Assembly (NCBI RefSeq): GCF_029953285.1
Contig: NZ_JASAOI010000046.1
Location: 1-64,000 of the forward strand
Direction of reading: 5' to 3'
DNA length: 64,000 nucleotides
DNA from: Yinghuangia seranimata
GTDB lineage: Bacteria > Actinomycetota > Actinomycetes > Streptomycetales > Streptomycetaceae
Shown in pieces: positions 1 through 8,194 of the stretch (the stretch's first letter is position 1; each line of letters opens with the position of its first letter). The notes beneath the pieces are model-generated. The model had not been told where the DNA came from and searched no databases. It was given only the letters and a program-made list of their open reading frames with translations. A program made the translations under genes and the position numbers.

Positions 1-20
1 AACGGCAATATCTTGCCGTT
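1..20. repeat. Short perfect inverted repeat at the left edge
   Basis: The first 20 bases are an inverted repeat with arms AACGGCAA and TTGCCGTT around a TATC loop. It could be the end of a terminator from a gene outside the window or an operator. The left context is missing, so no choice can be made. Confidence 0.4.
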
Positions 21-571
21 TCCGTCTCTTGAAAACCGTTCCCGGTAAGGGGGCGGACGGCCGCAGCCCGGCGCCGCACCCGACCGACACCGCCCGCCCG
101 GCCACCGCGCTGGGACCGCAGCCCGGCACGACCAGCGCAGTCAAAGCGCCTTCACACCCCGCGCCCCTCCCGATAGCTGCCGGGTTGTCTGCGCGGGCGG
201 GCGGCTGTCAAGCCGCCCCCTCCACCCCGGGACAGGCCACCTGTTGATGACTGGTTCACCGCGGCTTGACAGCCGGTCGGCCGCGCGGACCATCAAAAGT
301 CGGGAGGGGCGCCAGGACACCGCCGGCAGACGGGCCGGGGGACCGTGCATGGTCTTCGACGTCCACGCCGCAACAGGCGAGGCCTGCAACGCGGATGGCG
401 GCTGGCTCGCACGCCGACGACGCGCCGCCGCAACGGAGTGGGCCACCCCCCACCGCCCACAACCGCCGCGACCATGCACCGCCAGGTCCCCTGCAGCCCA
501 TAAGGCTCCTTTATGGCCTCATCGACACAAGGCCGGTACCGCACGCAGCCACCTCCGTCGAGGGTGGAGGC
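21..571. other. Upstream region of the TDT carrier; no supported gene
   Basis: No reading frame here has convincing actinobacterial codon bias, a ribosome binding site or a recognisable product. The notable structure is a separated 15-bp inverted repeat: CGGCTGTCAAGCCGC at 202-216 and its exact reverse complement at 261-275, 44 bases apart. A weaker one, CCATAA/TTATGG, lies at 498-516. These may be regulatory for the downstream carrier gene. Confidence 0.4.
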
Positions 572-1702
572 ATGAGCGTGACGACGATGGCCAGGGGCCG
601 ACTGCTGCATGAGCTGGATCGTCCGGCCGACGTGTTCCGGGGGATCGGGCCGAACTGGTTCGCGGCGGTCATGGGGACCGGGATCGTCGCGAACTCCGCG
701 GCGGTCGTGCCGGTGCACGTCGGCGGCCTGCACACGGCAGCCGTTCTCGTCTGGCTGCTCGCCTCGGCGATGCTGGTCGCGCTGATCCTCGGGACGGCCC
801 TGCACTGGGTGCGGCACCCCGACATCGCCCGCGGCCACGGTCTCAACCCCGCGATGGCACCCTTCTACGGAGCCCCGCCGATGGCCCTGCTCACCGTCGC
901 GGCCGGAACCATCACCTTCGGCCCCGAGCTCCTCGGCCACACGTCGGCGATCGCGATCGGCTCGGTCCTGTGGATCCTCGGCACGCTGACCGGTCTGGCC
1001 AGCGCCGTCGTCGTCCCGTACCTCATGATCACGCGGCACGACCTGCGGCTCGAGAGTGTGTTCGCCACCTGGCTCATGCCCGTCGTGCCCCCGATGGTGT
1101 CCGCCGCCACCGGCCCGTTGCTCATCCCTCACGTCGCCGAGGGCCAGCTGCGGCTCGCACTGCTTTTCGCCTGCTACGCCATGTTCGGCATCAGCCTGAT
1201 GGCCACCGTGGCCCTGCTCCCGCTGATCTGGACGCGCCTCGTCCTGCACCGCACCGGCCCCGCGATCATGGTGCCCACGCTGTGGATCGTGCTCGGCCCG
1301 CTCGGCCAGTCGGTCACGGCGGCGAACCAGCTCGGCGGCGTCGCGCACCTCGCGGTCGGCCCGCAGTACGCGCACGCGTTCGAGGACTTCGCCCTCCTGT
1401 ACGGCATCCCCGTCCTCGGCTTCGCCCTCGTCTGGCTGGCCCTGTCCGCCGCCCTCACGTGGCGTACCGCCCGCGCCGAACTGCCGTTCGCTATGACCTG
1501 GTGGGGCTTCACCTTCCCCGTCGGCACCTGTGTGACCGGCGCGGCCGGCCTCTGGGTGCACACCGGGGCGACCGTCTTCAAGGTGCTCACGGTGCTGCTG
1601 TTCCTGCTGCTCGTCGGCGCCTGGTCGGTGGTCGGCACGCTGACGGCGCGTGGTGTGGCCAGCGGGCGCCTGTTCCGCACTCCGCCCGCCCCGGCGCGTT
1701 GA
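572..1702 (+). CDS. TDT/SLAC1-family C4-dicarboxylate or tellurite-resistance carrier
   Basis: This is a polytopic inner-membrane protein of 376 residues with about ten hydrophobic helices. It belongs to the tellurite-resistance/dicarboxylate transporter (TDT, TehA/Mae1/SLAC1) family, judged by the GPNWFAAVMGTGI opening and the following regular helix pattern. TDT proteins move dicarboxylates, sulfite or anions; the substrate here cannot be told. The ATG at 572 is chosen because GGTGGAGG lies a few bases upstream and the family's first motif begins about 30 residues later. The open frame continues far upstream, but that part has no family match. The next gene starts 42 bases downstream and may be cotranscribed. 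Confidence 0.85.
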   Translation: MSVTTMARGRLLHELDRPADVFRGIGPNWFAAVMGTGIVANSAAVVPVHVGGLHTAAVLVWLLASAMLVALILGTALHWVRHPDIARGHGLNPAMAPFYGAPPMALLTVAAGTITFGPELLGHTSAIAIGSVLWILGTLTGLASAVVVPYLMITRHDLRLESVFATWLMPVVPPMVSAATGPLLIPHVAEGQLRLALLFACYAMFGISLMATVALLPLIWTRLVLHRTGPAIMVPTLWIVLGPLGQSVTAANQLGGVAHLAVGPQYAHAFEDFALLYGIPVLGFALVWLALSAALTWRTARAELPFAMTWWGFTFPVGTCVTGAAGLWVHTGATVFKVLTVLLFLLLVGAWSVVGTLTARGVASGRLFRTPPAPAR

Positions 1703-1744
1703 CCCGCGCAGGTTGCGCCCCCGCAACCTCTAGGCTGACATGCC

Positions 1745-2329
1745 ATGAGGTCCCCCGAGCCGACGCCGCCTGAGGGATCGGCGTTGGCCGAACCGGCCAC
1801 TCGGCGCGCACTGCGCGGCTACCGGCTGCGGGCGTGGGGGCTCATCCTGCTGGGCGCGGTGCTGTACGCCGCGGCCTGGGCCGTCGAGCGCCACACCGAC
1901 GTCCCGTCGCCCTGGACCCTCGCCGTGATCCTCGCGGCGGGCTGCGCGGTGGTGTTCGGTCTCGTCGCCCAGGTGCAGTCGGCGCGCATGCACCGCGTGC
2001 TGTCCCGTCACCCGTGGGTCGCCTGCGCGTGCCGGTTCCACGAGCCGGGCAGCTACCCGGGGGCCTCCAACCAGTCGGTACTGGTGCTCATCGACCCGGC
2101 GCGCGACGGCTCGCAGCACGTGCTCGCGGTGGTCGCCACCGCACGCCGTGCGCGCCGTCTGCGACCGTGCGACGGCGCGAAGGTGTGGTTCGCGGGCGAC
2201 CCCGCGCGCGGGGGCGTGGTCTCCCCGCCGGGCGGCGGCCACCTGCTGTGGACGCGGCCGTTCCTGCTGCGCCCGTGGAGCCGGTACGTCAAACAGCAGG
2301 CCACCGGCACCAACCCGGCCGGGGCCTGA
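1745..2329 (+). CDS. Hypothetical two-helix membrane protein
   Basis: The 194-residue product is not recognised. Two hydrophobic segments occur near residues 30-47 and 58-75, the first preceded by an Arg-rich stretch (RRALRGYRLRAW). A soluble, probably cytosolic domain of about 115 residues follows. It contains CACRFHEPG and a beta-rich stretch ending FLLRPW, resembling the small membrane proteins with a cytosolic beta domain that are common in actinomycetes. It lies just downstream of the TDT carrier on the same strand. Function unknown. Confidence 0.65.
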   Translation: MRSPEPTPPEGSALAEPATRRALRGYRLRAWGLILLGAVLYAAAWAVERHTDVPSPWTLAVILAAGCAVVFGLVAQVQSARMHRVLSRHPWVACACRFHEPGSYPGASNQSVLVLIDPARDGSQHVLAVVATARRARRLRPCDGAKVWFAGDPARGGVVSPPGGGHLLWTRPFLLRPWSRYVKQQATGTNPAGA

Positions 2330-2404
2330 CCCCCCCCGCTGCCCCCGCCCCCTCCGCGACCGACGCGACGCAAGCCCTGCGACGCGACCCACGCAACCGA
2401 CGAC

Positions 2405-2686
2405 CTACGACTTCACCAGCCGCGCGATCGCCGCCGACGCCTCGCGGACCTTCTCCTGCGCGTCCTCGCCGCCGCCCGCGACGGCCTCCGCGACACAGCA
2501 CGCCATGTGCTCGTCCAGCAACGCGAGCGCGAACGACTGGAGCGCCCGCGTAGCGGCCGACACCTGCGTCAGGACGTCTATGCAGTAGGTGTCGTTCTCC
2601 ACCATCCGCTGCAGCCCCCGCACCTGGCCCTCGATGCGCCGCAGCCGCTTGAGTACATCGTCCTTGTGGTGGCCGTAACCGGTCAT
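2405..2686 (-). CDS. csoR: CsoR-family copper-sensing repressor (DUF156)
   Basis: This is a 93-residue all-helical metal-sensing repressor. The DUF156 fold is clear from LKRLRRIEGQVRGLQRMVE near residues 12-30. The Cu(I)-binding Cys-His-Cys set is present as C35 (in TYCIDVL), H60 and C64 (in DEHMACC), which is the CsoR pattern rather than the RcnR (nickel) one. In the family, Cu(I) binding releases the tetramer from the promoters of copper-export genes. No copper ATPase or chaperone lies in this window, so the target is elsewhere or the gene is self-regulated. The ATG at 2686 follows GGAGGGGG. The frame stays open upstream, but that part has no family similarity. Confidence 0.93.
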   Translation of the reverse strand: MTGYGHHKDDVLKRLRRIEGQVRGLQRMVENDTYCIDVLTQVSAATRALQSFALALLDEHMACCVAEAVAGGGEDAQEKVREASAAIARLVKS

Positions 2687-2867
2687 CGCCCGCCCCCTCC
2701 GGTCGCCGTCCCTCAAGTGTGCCTGTTCGGTTGGCGGTTCCGGCCGATCCTGTCCCGATCCGGCCGCGATCCCGGCCGCGAACGCCGACGGCCCCGCCGT
2801 GGATCCCTCCACGACGGGGCCGCTCGTCAGGCAGCTCAGCGGTTCAATGCCTCACCAGCTCACCAGC

Positions 2868-4685
2868 TCAGTAGCTCAACCCGAACCCGAACTCGAACAC
2901 CGCGTCCTTGCTGTCGCTCGGCACGTCCTCCCGCTGGCCCTCGACGTCCGCCATCGAGCCCGGCAACTGGAACGGCAGTCGGCCCTCGGGCGTCGCGCGC
3001 CCGAACAGCACGTCCAGCAGCGGCCCGTCGCCCGCGCCGTAGTTGGCCACCAGGGCCGCCGCGCCCGCCGCGATCTCCGGCAGCACCGCGGGACGCTCCA
3101 GGTACACGTCGACCACGGTCGGCACGGTGCCGCACAGCGCGAGGATCCGGCCGAGCTCCTCCTCGCCGAACGCCAGCGAGCCGGAGTGGAAGAACGCCTC
3201 GAACGGGCCCTTGGCCGGGTCCCACGGGGTACGCGTGCGCAGGATCGCCACGTCGGCCTCCTCGGGCGTGGCCACGACCGTGCCGTAGCCGGCCGCGACG
3301 CCCGCGTCGACGCCCTCGACGTACACCTTGGTGCCCGCCGCGAGCGGCAGCACCGGGGCGCCGCCCTCCGCGCCGTTCTTCAGCAGCGTGATCGACCGGC
3401 TCTGCGCCGCGAGCCCGGCCGCGATCGCCTCGGGCGTGCCGACGAGCGTGTCGGCGGCCTCGATGTCGACGAACGGCTCGTCGAACAGGCCGAGGACGAA
3501 CTTCTCGCGCAGCAGCCGCTTCACCGACGTGTCGATGCGCTCCTCGCTGACCTTGCCGGCCCGCACCAGCGCGACGACCAGCTCGGGGCACGCCTCGCCG
3601 CCGAACTGGTCGCAGCCGGCCTCGATGACCTTCTGCACGCGCTCGGACTCGGTGAGGTGCTCGACACCCCACGCGCGTGCCGGGTAGGAGGCGCCCATGA
3701 TCTCGGCGTCGGAGATGAGGCCCCAGTCGGTGCACACGATGCCGTCGAAGCCGAGCTCCTCGCGCAGCAGCCCGGTGATGACGCCCTTGTTGAAGCCGAA
3801 GGCGACCTCTTCCATGTCCGTCTCGATCGGCATGCCGTAGTAGGGCATCATCTGCGACGTCCCGGCGGCCAGCGCCTTCTTGAACGGCTCGAGGTGGTAC
3901 TCGAACATGCCGCCCGGGTAGACCTGCTCGCGGCCGTCCGCGAAGTGCGGGTCGGAGCCGTCCTTCTGCGGTCCGCCGCCGGGGAAGTGCTTGGTCATCG
4001 CGGCGACCGACTCGGTGCCCAGCTCGGGGCCCTGGAGGCCCTCGATGTACGCGGCGACCATGCGGCCGGTCAGCTCGGCGTTCTCGCCGAAGGTGCCGTT
4101 GATGCGCGACCAGCGGGGCTCGGTCGCCAGGTCGATCTGCGGGTGCAGCGCGAGCCGGATGCCGACCGCGAGGTACTCGCGCCGCGCGATGTCGGCGAAG
4201 TCGCGCACCAGGTCGGCGTCGCCGATCGCGGCGAGACCGCAGGTCTCGGGGAACTGCGCGAAGCCCTGCGCCATCGCCGCGGTGCCGGGGTTGTCGGTGA
4301 AGTGGTGGCGCGGGTCGGTCGACAGCGTGACCGGGATGCCGAGCCGGGTGCCGAGCGCGATCTCCTGCACGGTGTTGTGCCAGGCCGCGATCTGGCTGGG
4401 CTCGGCGCCGCCCATGAGGTTGAAGTGCGACATGGCGCGCTCGGCGATCAGCTGGCGCACCGTGGCGTTGCCGGCGAACAGCTCGGCCGGGTCCTCGATG
4501 AGCACGCCGTCGGGGCCCATGATCGCGATGGTCTGGAACATCAGACCGGCCTTCTCCTCGAGCGTCATGCGCCCGAGCAGGTCCGCGACGCGCTCGTCGA
4601 CCGGGAGCGAGGGGTCCTCGTACGGGGCGTCGGCGGCGCCGCGGAAGCGGTTGCGGGCCGAGGCGTCCGCGATGGGGGTGGTCAT
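2868..4685 (-). CDS. Glycoside hydrolase family 3 (beta-glucosidase type)
   Basis: The 605-residue product begins with the family 3 N-terminal hallmark (DERVADLLGRMTLEEK) and has no evident signal peptide, so it probably acts in the cytosol. KHFPGGG near residue 232 and the TDWG motif near residue 320, whose Asp is the family nucleophile, mark an active (beta/alpha)8 domain. The second alpha/beta sandwich domain follows, but no fibronectin-III tail is seen. Family members remove glucose, xylose or N-acetylglucosamine from non-reducing ends; the sugar cannot be told here. The ATG at 4685 has AGGAGG upstream. A perfect 9+9 palindrome lies 66 bases upstream at 4751-4776 and is a likely operator. 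Confidence 0.92.
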   Translation of the reverse strand: MTTPIADASARNRFRGAADAPYEDPSLPVDERVADLLGRMTLEEKAGLMFQTIAIMGPDGVLIEDPAELFAGNATVRQLIAERAMSHFNLMGGAEPSQIAAWHNTVQEIALGTRLGIPVTLSTDPRHHFTDNPGTAAMAQGFAQFPETCGLAAIGDADLVRDFADIARREYLAVGIRLALHPQIDLATEPRWSRINGTFGENAELTGRMVAAYIEGLQGPELGTESVAAMTKHFPGGGPQKDGSDPHFADGREQVYPGGMFEYHLEPFKKALAAGTSQMMPYYGMPIETDMEEVAFGFNKGVITGLLREELGFDGIVCTDWGLISDAEIMGASYPARAWGVEHLTESERVQKVIEAGCDQFGGEACPELVVALVRAGKVSEERIDTSVKRLLREKFVLGLFDEPFVDIEAADTLVGTPEAIAAGLAAQSRSITLLKNGAEGGAPVLPLAAGTKVYVEGVDAGVAAGYGTVVATPEEADVAILRTRTPWDPAKGPFEAFFHSGSLAFGEEELGRILALCGTVPTVVDVYLERPAVLPEIAAGAAALVANYGAGDGPLLDVLFGRATPEGRLPFQLPGSMADVEGQREDVPSDSKDAVFEFGFGLSY

Positions 4686-4750
4686 GGTCACGGCCTCCTG
4701 GCGGCGTGCGGAAATGCGGGTCGGGCACGGGCCCGGGCACATCGTTCCAC

Positions 4751-4776
4751 GAAAACCTACCGTTCACTAGGTTTTC
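4751..4776. promoter_or_regulatory. Palindromic operator upstream of the GH3 gene
   Basis: The arms GAAAACCTA and TAGGTTTTC are perfect reverse complements separated by the 8 bases CCGTTCAC. The element sits between the leftward GH3 gene (start 4685) and the rightward VTT gene (start 4878), where a repressor could control either. No regulator gene lies next to it. The call rests on symmetry and position only. Confidence 0.6.
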
Positions 4777-4877
4777 ATGGGCGGCATCCGCGCGCCCCCC
4801 GGCGGTTTCCGTACAATCGGACGGCGGCCGTCCGGCCGCGACGACCGGCGCGACGGCACGAGGGGTGGGGGATCCGG

Positions 4878-5516
4878 ATGTTCGACGGCGTCCGGGACTT
4901 CCTGCTGCACGGCTCGTGGACCGAGTACCCGACCCCGGTGACCATCGGCGTCTTCGTCGTCTTCTGCGCGCTCGGCGTGGCCTTCGGCATCCCCAAGACG
5001 CTGCTCGCCCCGATCGCTGGGGCGCTGTTCGGCGTCTACACAGGCCTCGTCGTGGCGATGACCGGAACCGTCCTCGGCAGCCTGCTGGCGCTCGGCATCG
5101 GCCGCAGGCTGGGCCGCGAGCGGGTCCGCCGCCTGCTGCACCGCAAGCAGGCGCTCGCCGACCTCGACGCGCGGCTGACCAGGCACGGCGTCGTCCCCGT
5201 CGCGATCCTGCGCCTTGTCCCGGTGCTCCCCGGCTCCGTCGTCAACTACGGCGCCGCCGCCACCGGCATCCGGACCTCGCACTTCGCCCTGGGCAGCACC
5301 ATCGGGCTGCTCCCGGCCACGGTCGTGCAGGTCGCCGCGGGGGCCTCGGTGCGCGACGGGCTGTCCATGCCGGTGCTGGTGAGCGCGACCGCCGGGGTGC
5401 TGCTCGTGCTGGGCGCCATGGTGTGGGCGCGGCGCCGCTCCGAGGCCAAGGCCGGCGCGGAGCGCGCCGAGACCGAGGCCGCCCCCGTCAGTGAAGGCCC
5501 TGTCGCCGCTGCTTGA
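4878..5516 (+). CDS. VTT/DedA-like (SNARE-associated) membrane protein
   Basis: This 212-residue membrane protein has a helix near residues 20-60, the GALFGVYTGLVVAMTGTVLGS core and an LRLVPVLPGSVVNYGAAATG segment. These features are typical of VTT-domain (TVP38/DedA) proteins, which carry out lipid or proton-linked functions in the cytoplasmic membrane. A C-terminal helix ends in a charged Ala/Glu-rich tail. The ATG at 4878 follows AGGGGTGGGGGATCCGG. The gene ends inside the tail of the convergent ion-channel gene, with a 29-base overlap. No partner gene suggests a specific role. Confidence 0.8.
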   Translation: MFDGVRDFLLHGSWTEYPTPVTIGVFVVFCALGVAFGIPKTLLAPIAGALFGVYTGLVVAMTGTVLGSLLALGIGRRLGRERVRRLLHRKQALADLDARLTRHGVVPVAILRLVPVLPGSVVNYGAAATGIRTSHFALGSTIGLLPATVVQVAAGASVRDGLSMPVLVSATAGVLLVLGAMVWARRRSEAKAGAERAETEAAPVSEGPVAAA

Positions 5517-6024
5517 TCCGTTCCATCGCGACCGACACCCCGGCGCCCAGGAACACCAGGTTGAAGACGATGTGCACCATCACCACGATCCGTGCCGCCT
5601 GCCCGGCCGCGTTGATGTCGCCGTATCCGACCGTCGCGGTGGTCACCAGCGTGAAGTAGAGCCCGTCGGTGCGGGTGTCCAGCCCGTTGAACTGCCCCTT
5701 GATCTGCGCGAGCCGGTAGTACACCGTCGCGAAGAACGCGAGGCTGACCACGACGGTCAGGAGCAGCCCCTCGGCGCGCGCCGGGACGCCGCCGGCGTCG
5801 TGGCGCAGGATCAGGAAAAGGATCAGCCCGGCGAGTGCCAGCACGCACAGGGCGAAGCCGACCACGCGGGCGGCGGCCGAGGCGTCCTTCACGTCGTCCG
5901 GCAGCACGTAGTAGGCGACGACCACCAGCACGAGCGTGACGACCGTGCGCACCAGGATCCACCAGGCCGAAGGGGTCTTCGGTTCCCTCTGCGGCTCGAC
6001 CGGCTGCTGCGTATCTGCTCCCAT
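5488..6024 (-). CDS. Two-pore-helix potassium channel (Ion_trans_2 type)
   Basis: The 178-residue membrane protein carries the K+ selectivity filter TVGYGD near residue 131, flanked by a pore helix (LYFTLVTTA) and a last membrane helix (IVVMVHIVFNLVFLGAGVSVAM). Two or three further helices come before the pore, so it is larger than a bare 2TM channel but has no visible regulatory RCK domain. The ATG at 6024 is taken because the next upstream residues look non-coding; a GTG two codons upstream is possible. It is convergent with, and overlaps by 29 bases, the VTT gene. Confidence 0.85.
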   Translation of the reverse strand: MGADTQQPVEPQREPKTPSAWWILVRTVVTLVLVVVAYYVLPDDVKDASAAARVVGFALCVLALAGLILFLILRHDAGGVPARAEGLLLTVVVSLAFFATVYYRLAQIKGQFNGLDTRTDGLYFTLVTTATVGYGDINAAGQAARIVVMVHIVFNLVFLGAGVSVAMERIKQRRQGLH

Positions 6025-6181
6025 ACCGACCCCATGCTGCCCACGCGCGGGGATCGCGCTCGGCAGGCGCGCCGCGCGGTTGCGTGGGCAATTTGCCCGG
6101 GTTTGACTGGTTGATGCGCCGCGCGATCGGGGCGCACCTGCCCCATCCGCAACACCGGACCCGAGAGGCGGCGTCGGCAGC

Positions 6182-6616
6182 ATGCAGCTGGGACCCGTGG
6201 ACTGCCTGGTCGTCGAATTCCCCGGAAACAACTTCCGGGGCGAGATCGCCCCCGCGCTCGCCGCGCTGGTCAACAGCGGCACGATCCGCATCCTCGACCT
6301 CACCTTCGTCCGCAAGGACGCGGACGGCGACGTCACCTACTTCGAGCTCGACGACCTCGACCCGGTCGACGTGGCCGGCTTCGACGACGTCGACGGCACC
6401 ATCAGCGGACTGCTCAACCGGGACGACATCGCCCAGGTGGCCGACGCGCTCGCCCCCGACTCGTCCGCCGCGCTGCTGGTCTGGGAGAACACCTGGGCGG
6501 CCCGCATCACCACGGCGATCGCCGACGCCGACGGCCGGGTCGCCGCCTTCGAACGCATCCCCGCCGACGTCGCCGAGGCGGCGTTGCTCGCGGTCGCGTC
6601 CCACTCCGGCGCCTGA
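6182..6616 (+). CDS. DUF6325-family protein
   Basis: This is a 144-residue acidic cytosolic protein. The opening GPVDCLVVEFPGNNFRGEI and the LLVWENTWAARITTAI segment are typical of DUF6325 proteins (formerly grouped with DUF1269), which actinomycetes almost always encode immediately before a SHOCT protein, as here. No biochemical function is established for the family. The start follows GAGGCGG. It forms a probable operon with the SHOCT gene 63 bases downstream and a small membrane ORF after that. Confidence 0.8.
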   Translation: MQLGPVDCLVVEFPGNNFRGEIAPALAALVNSGTIRILDLTFVRKDADGDVTYFELDDLDPVDVAGFDDVDGTISGLLNRDDIAQVADALAPDSSAALLVWENTWAARITTAIADADGRVAAFERIPADVAEAALLAVASHSGA

Positions 6617-6679
6617 CCCGCGAGACCCCGCCCCGTACCCCCGCACCCCCGTACCCCCGCGCCCCAGGAAGGCGAACCC

Positions 6680-7021
6680 ATGCTGATGCGAGGACCGTTG
6701 ATGGCGCGCCGGGGTCCCGGCCTGCTCGGCGCGGCCGCGCGCACCGCCGTGGTGGCCGGCACCGCCACCGCGGTCAGCGGCCGGGTCCGCGCCCACCAGG
6801 CCGACCGCGCCGCCGAACAGCAGGCCGCCGAGCAGTACGAGGCCCAGCAGCGGTACCTGGCGCAGCAGGAGTACCAGGCCCAGCAGAGCCAGCCGCCGCC
6901 CCCGCCGCCGTCCGAACGCGTCGTCGACCAGCTGGAGCGGCTGGTCCGGCTGCGCGACCAGGGCGTCCTGACCGACGCGGAGCTCGCGGCGCAGAAGGCC
7001 CGCATCCTCGGCGAGGGCTGA
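6680..7021 (+). CDS. SHOCT-domain protein
   Basis: The 113-residue protein has an N-terminal Gly/Ala-rich hydrophobic stretch (residues 13-32). A Gln/Ala-rich coiled region (about 40-68), a proline run (70-76) and a C-terminal SHOCT motif (VVDQLERLVRLRDQGVLTDAELAAQKARIL) follow. SHOCT is a short oligomerisation motif, not an enzyme. The Shine-Dalgarno AGGAAGG lies 10 bases upstream of ATG 6680. It is cotranscribed with the DUF6325 gene. Confidence 0.85.
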   Translation: MLMRGPLMARRGPGLLGAAARTAVVAGTATAVSGRVRAHQADRAAEQQAAEQYEAQQRYLAQQEYQAQQSQPPPPPPSERVVDQLERLVRLRDQGVLTDAELAAQKARILGEG

Positions 7022-7026
7022 GCGCC

Positions 7027-7203
7027 GTGCTGCGGTTCGCCCTCGCCACCGGCTGGTTCCTGCTGTGGATCACGCTGCTGTACGTGATGGTCGGCGCGGC
7101 GGCACGCCGCCGCCGCAGGGCCCGCGCCGCCGCCTTGCGCCTGCTACCCCGCCAACGACTGCCTATATCCCCGCGCCGCCCACCGCGCCGCCCGTATCCG
7201 TAG
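7027..7203 (+). CDS. Small putative membrane protein (58 aa)
   Basis: A GTG-started frame begins 5 bases after the SHOCT stop. It encodes one clear membrane helix (LATGWFLLWITLLYVMVGAAA) followed by an Arg-rich cytosolic tail, as expected for a positive-inside single-span peptide. Its tight spacing and matching orientation suggest it is the third cistron of the DUF6325-SHOCT operon. No Shine-Dalgarno sequence is obvious, so translation would depend on coupling. The gene could be spurious, but the helix-plus-basic-tail design argues for it. Confidence 0.5.
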   Translation: MLRFALATGWFLLWITLLYVMVGAAARRRRRARAAALRLLPRQRLPISPRRPPRRPYP

Positions 7204-7321
7204 GCGCCCCGAGGCCCTGAAGCGCGACCGGGGAGTCACCTCCGCCGCACGCCCCGCCGCGGAGTCACCGCCGCCGCACGCGCGACCGCAGCGCGCCCAG
7301 TCGGCGCCGCGCCCGCGTCCT

Positions 7322-8164
7322 TCAAGCGTCGTAGCCGAGGTTGAACGTGTCCGGGTCGGGCCCGGTGCGCCGCCCCGCGTCGAGGTTCCCGAGCGCGGCC
7401 ATGTCGGCGTCGTCGAGCGCGAAGTCGAACACCGCGATGTTCTCCGCGATCCGGCTCGGGGTGACCGACTTGGGGATCACCACGTTGCCCAGCTGCACGT
7501 GCCAGCGCAGCACGATCTGCGCGGGCGTGCGGTCGTGCTTGGCGGCGAGTTCCGCGACCGTCGTGTCGGTCAGCAGCGCGCCGCCCTTCGCCAGCGGGCT
7601 CCACGCCTCGGTCTGCACGCCGAACTCGCGGTGGAAGGCCCGCAGTTCCGGCTGCTGGAGGTACGGGTGCAGCTCGACCTGGTTGACCGCCGGCCGCACC
7701 CCCGCGGCGTCGAACAGCCGCTCGAGGTGCGGGATCTGGAAGTTCGAGACCCCGATCGCCCGGATCAGCCGGTCGGCGTAGAGCTTCTCGAACGCCTGCC
7801 ACGTGTCCAGGTACCGGTCGGCGGCCGGCATCGGCCAGTGGATCAGGTAGAGGTCGAGGTACTCCAGGCCGAGCCGCTCCAGGCTCGTCTCGAACGCGCG
7901 CAGCGTGGTGTCGTACCCCTGCTGGCGGTTCCACAGCTTGGTGGTGACGAACAGCTGGTCGCGCGGCACCCCGCACGCCGCGATCGCCGCGCCGACGCCG
8001 GTCTCGTTCTCGTACGCGGCCGCCGTGTCGATGGACCGGTACCCGGCCTCGATCGCCGTGCGCACCGCGACCTCGGTCTCGGCGGGCGGCACCTGCCACA
8101 CGCCGAAACCGAGCTGCGGGATCTGGACGCCGTTGCTGAGGGTGATGTTCGGAACCGTGGTCAC
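7322..8164 (-). CDS. Aldo/keto reductase
   Basis: This is a full-length 280-residue (beta/alpha)8 NADPH-dependent oxidoreductase. The catalytic tetrad is visible: D46 (SIDTAAAY), Y51, K76 (TTKLW) and H109 (LIHWP). The nucleotide-binding IPKSVTPSRIAEN segment is near the C-terminus. It is close to the 2,5-diketo-gluconate reductase group, though the natural carbonyl substrate is not predictable. The start is GTG at 8164. It is 30 bases from the TerD-VWA gene on the same strand and may share its transcript. Confidence 0.92.
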   Translation of the reverse strand: MTTVPNITLSNGVQIPQLGFGVWQVPPAETEVAVRTAIEAGYRSIDTAAAYENETGVGAAIAACGVPRDQLFVTTKLWNRQQGYDTTLRAFETSLERLGLEYLDLYLIHWPMPAADRYLDTWQAFEKLYADRLIRAIGVSNFQIPHLERLFDAAGVRPAVNQVELHPYLQQPELRAFHREFGVQTEAWSPLAKGGALLTDTTVAELAAKHDRTPAQIVLRWHVQLGNVVIPKSVTPSRIAENIAVFDFALDDADMAALGNLDAGRRTGPDPDTFNLGYDA

Positions 8165-8194
8165 CCCTGGGACTCTACTGAACTCCCGTGACCG

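Noticed and set aside
2799-4877. Very long rightward reading frame antisense to the GH3 gene
   Set aside because: It is the mirror of the GH3 coding strand, with Arg/Gly/Asp-rich nonsense composition. Only its last part (from 4878) is the real VTT gene.
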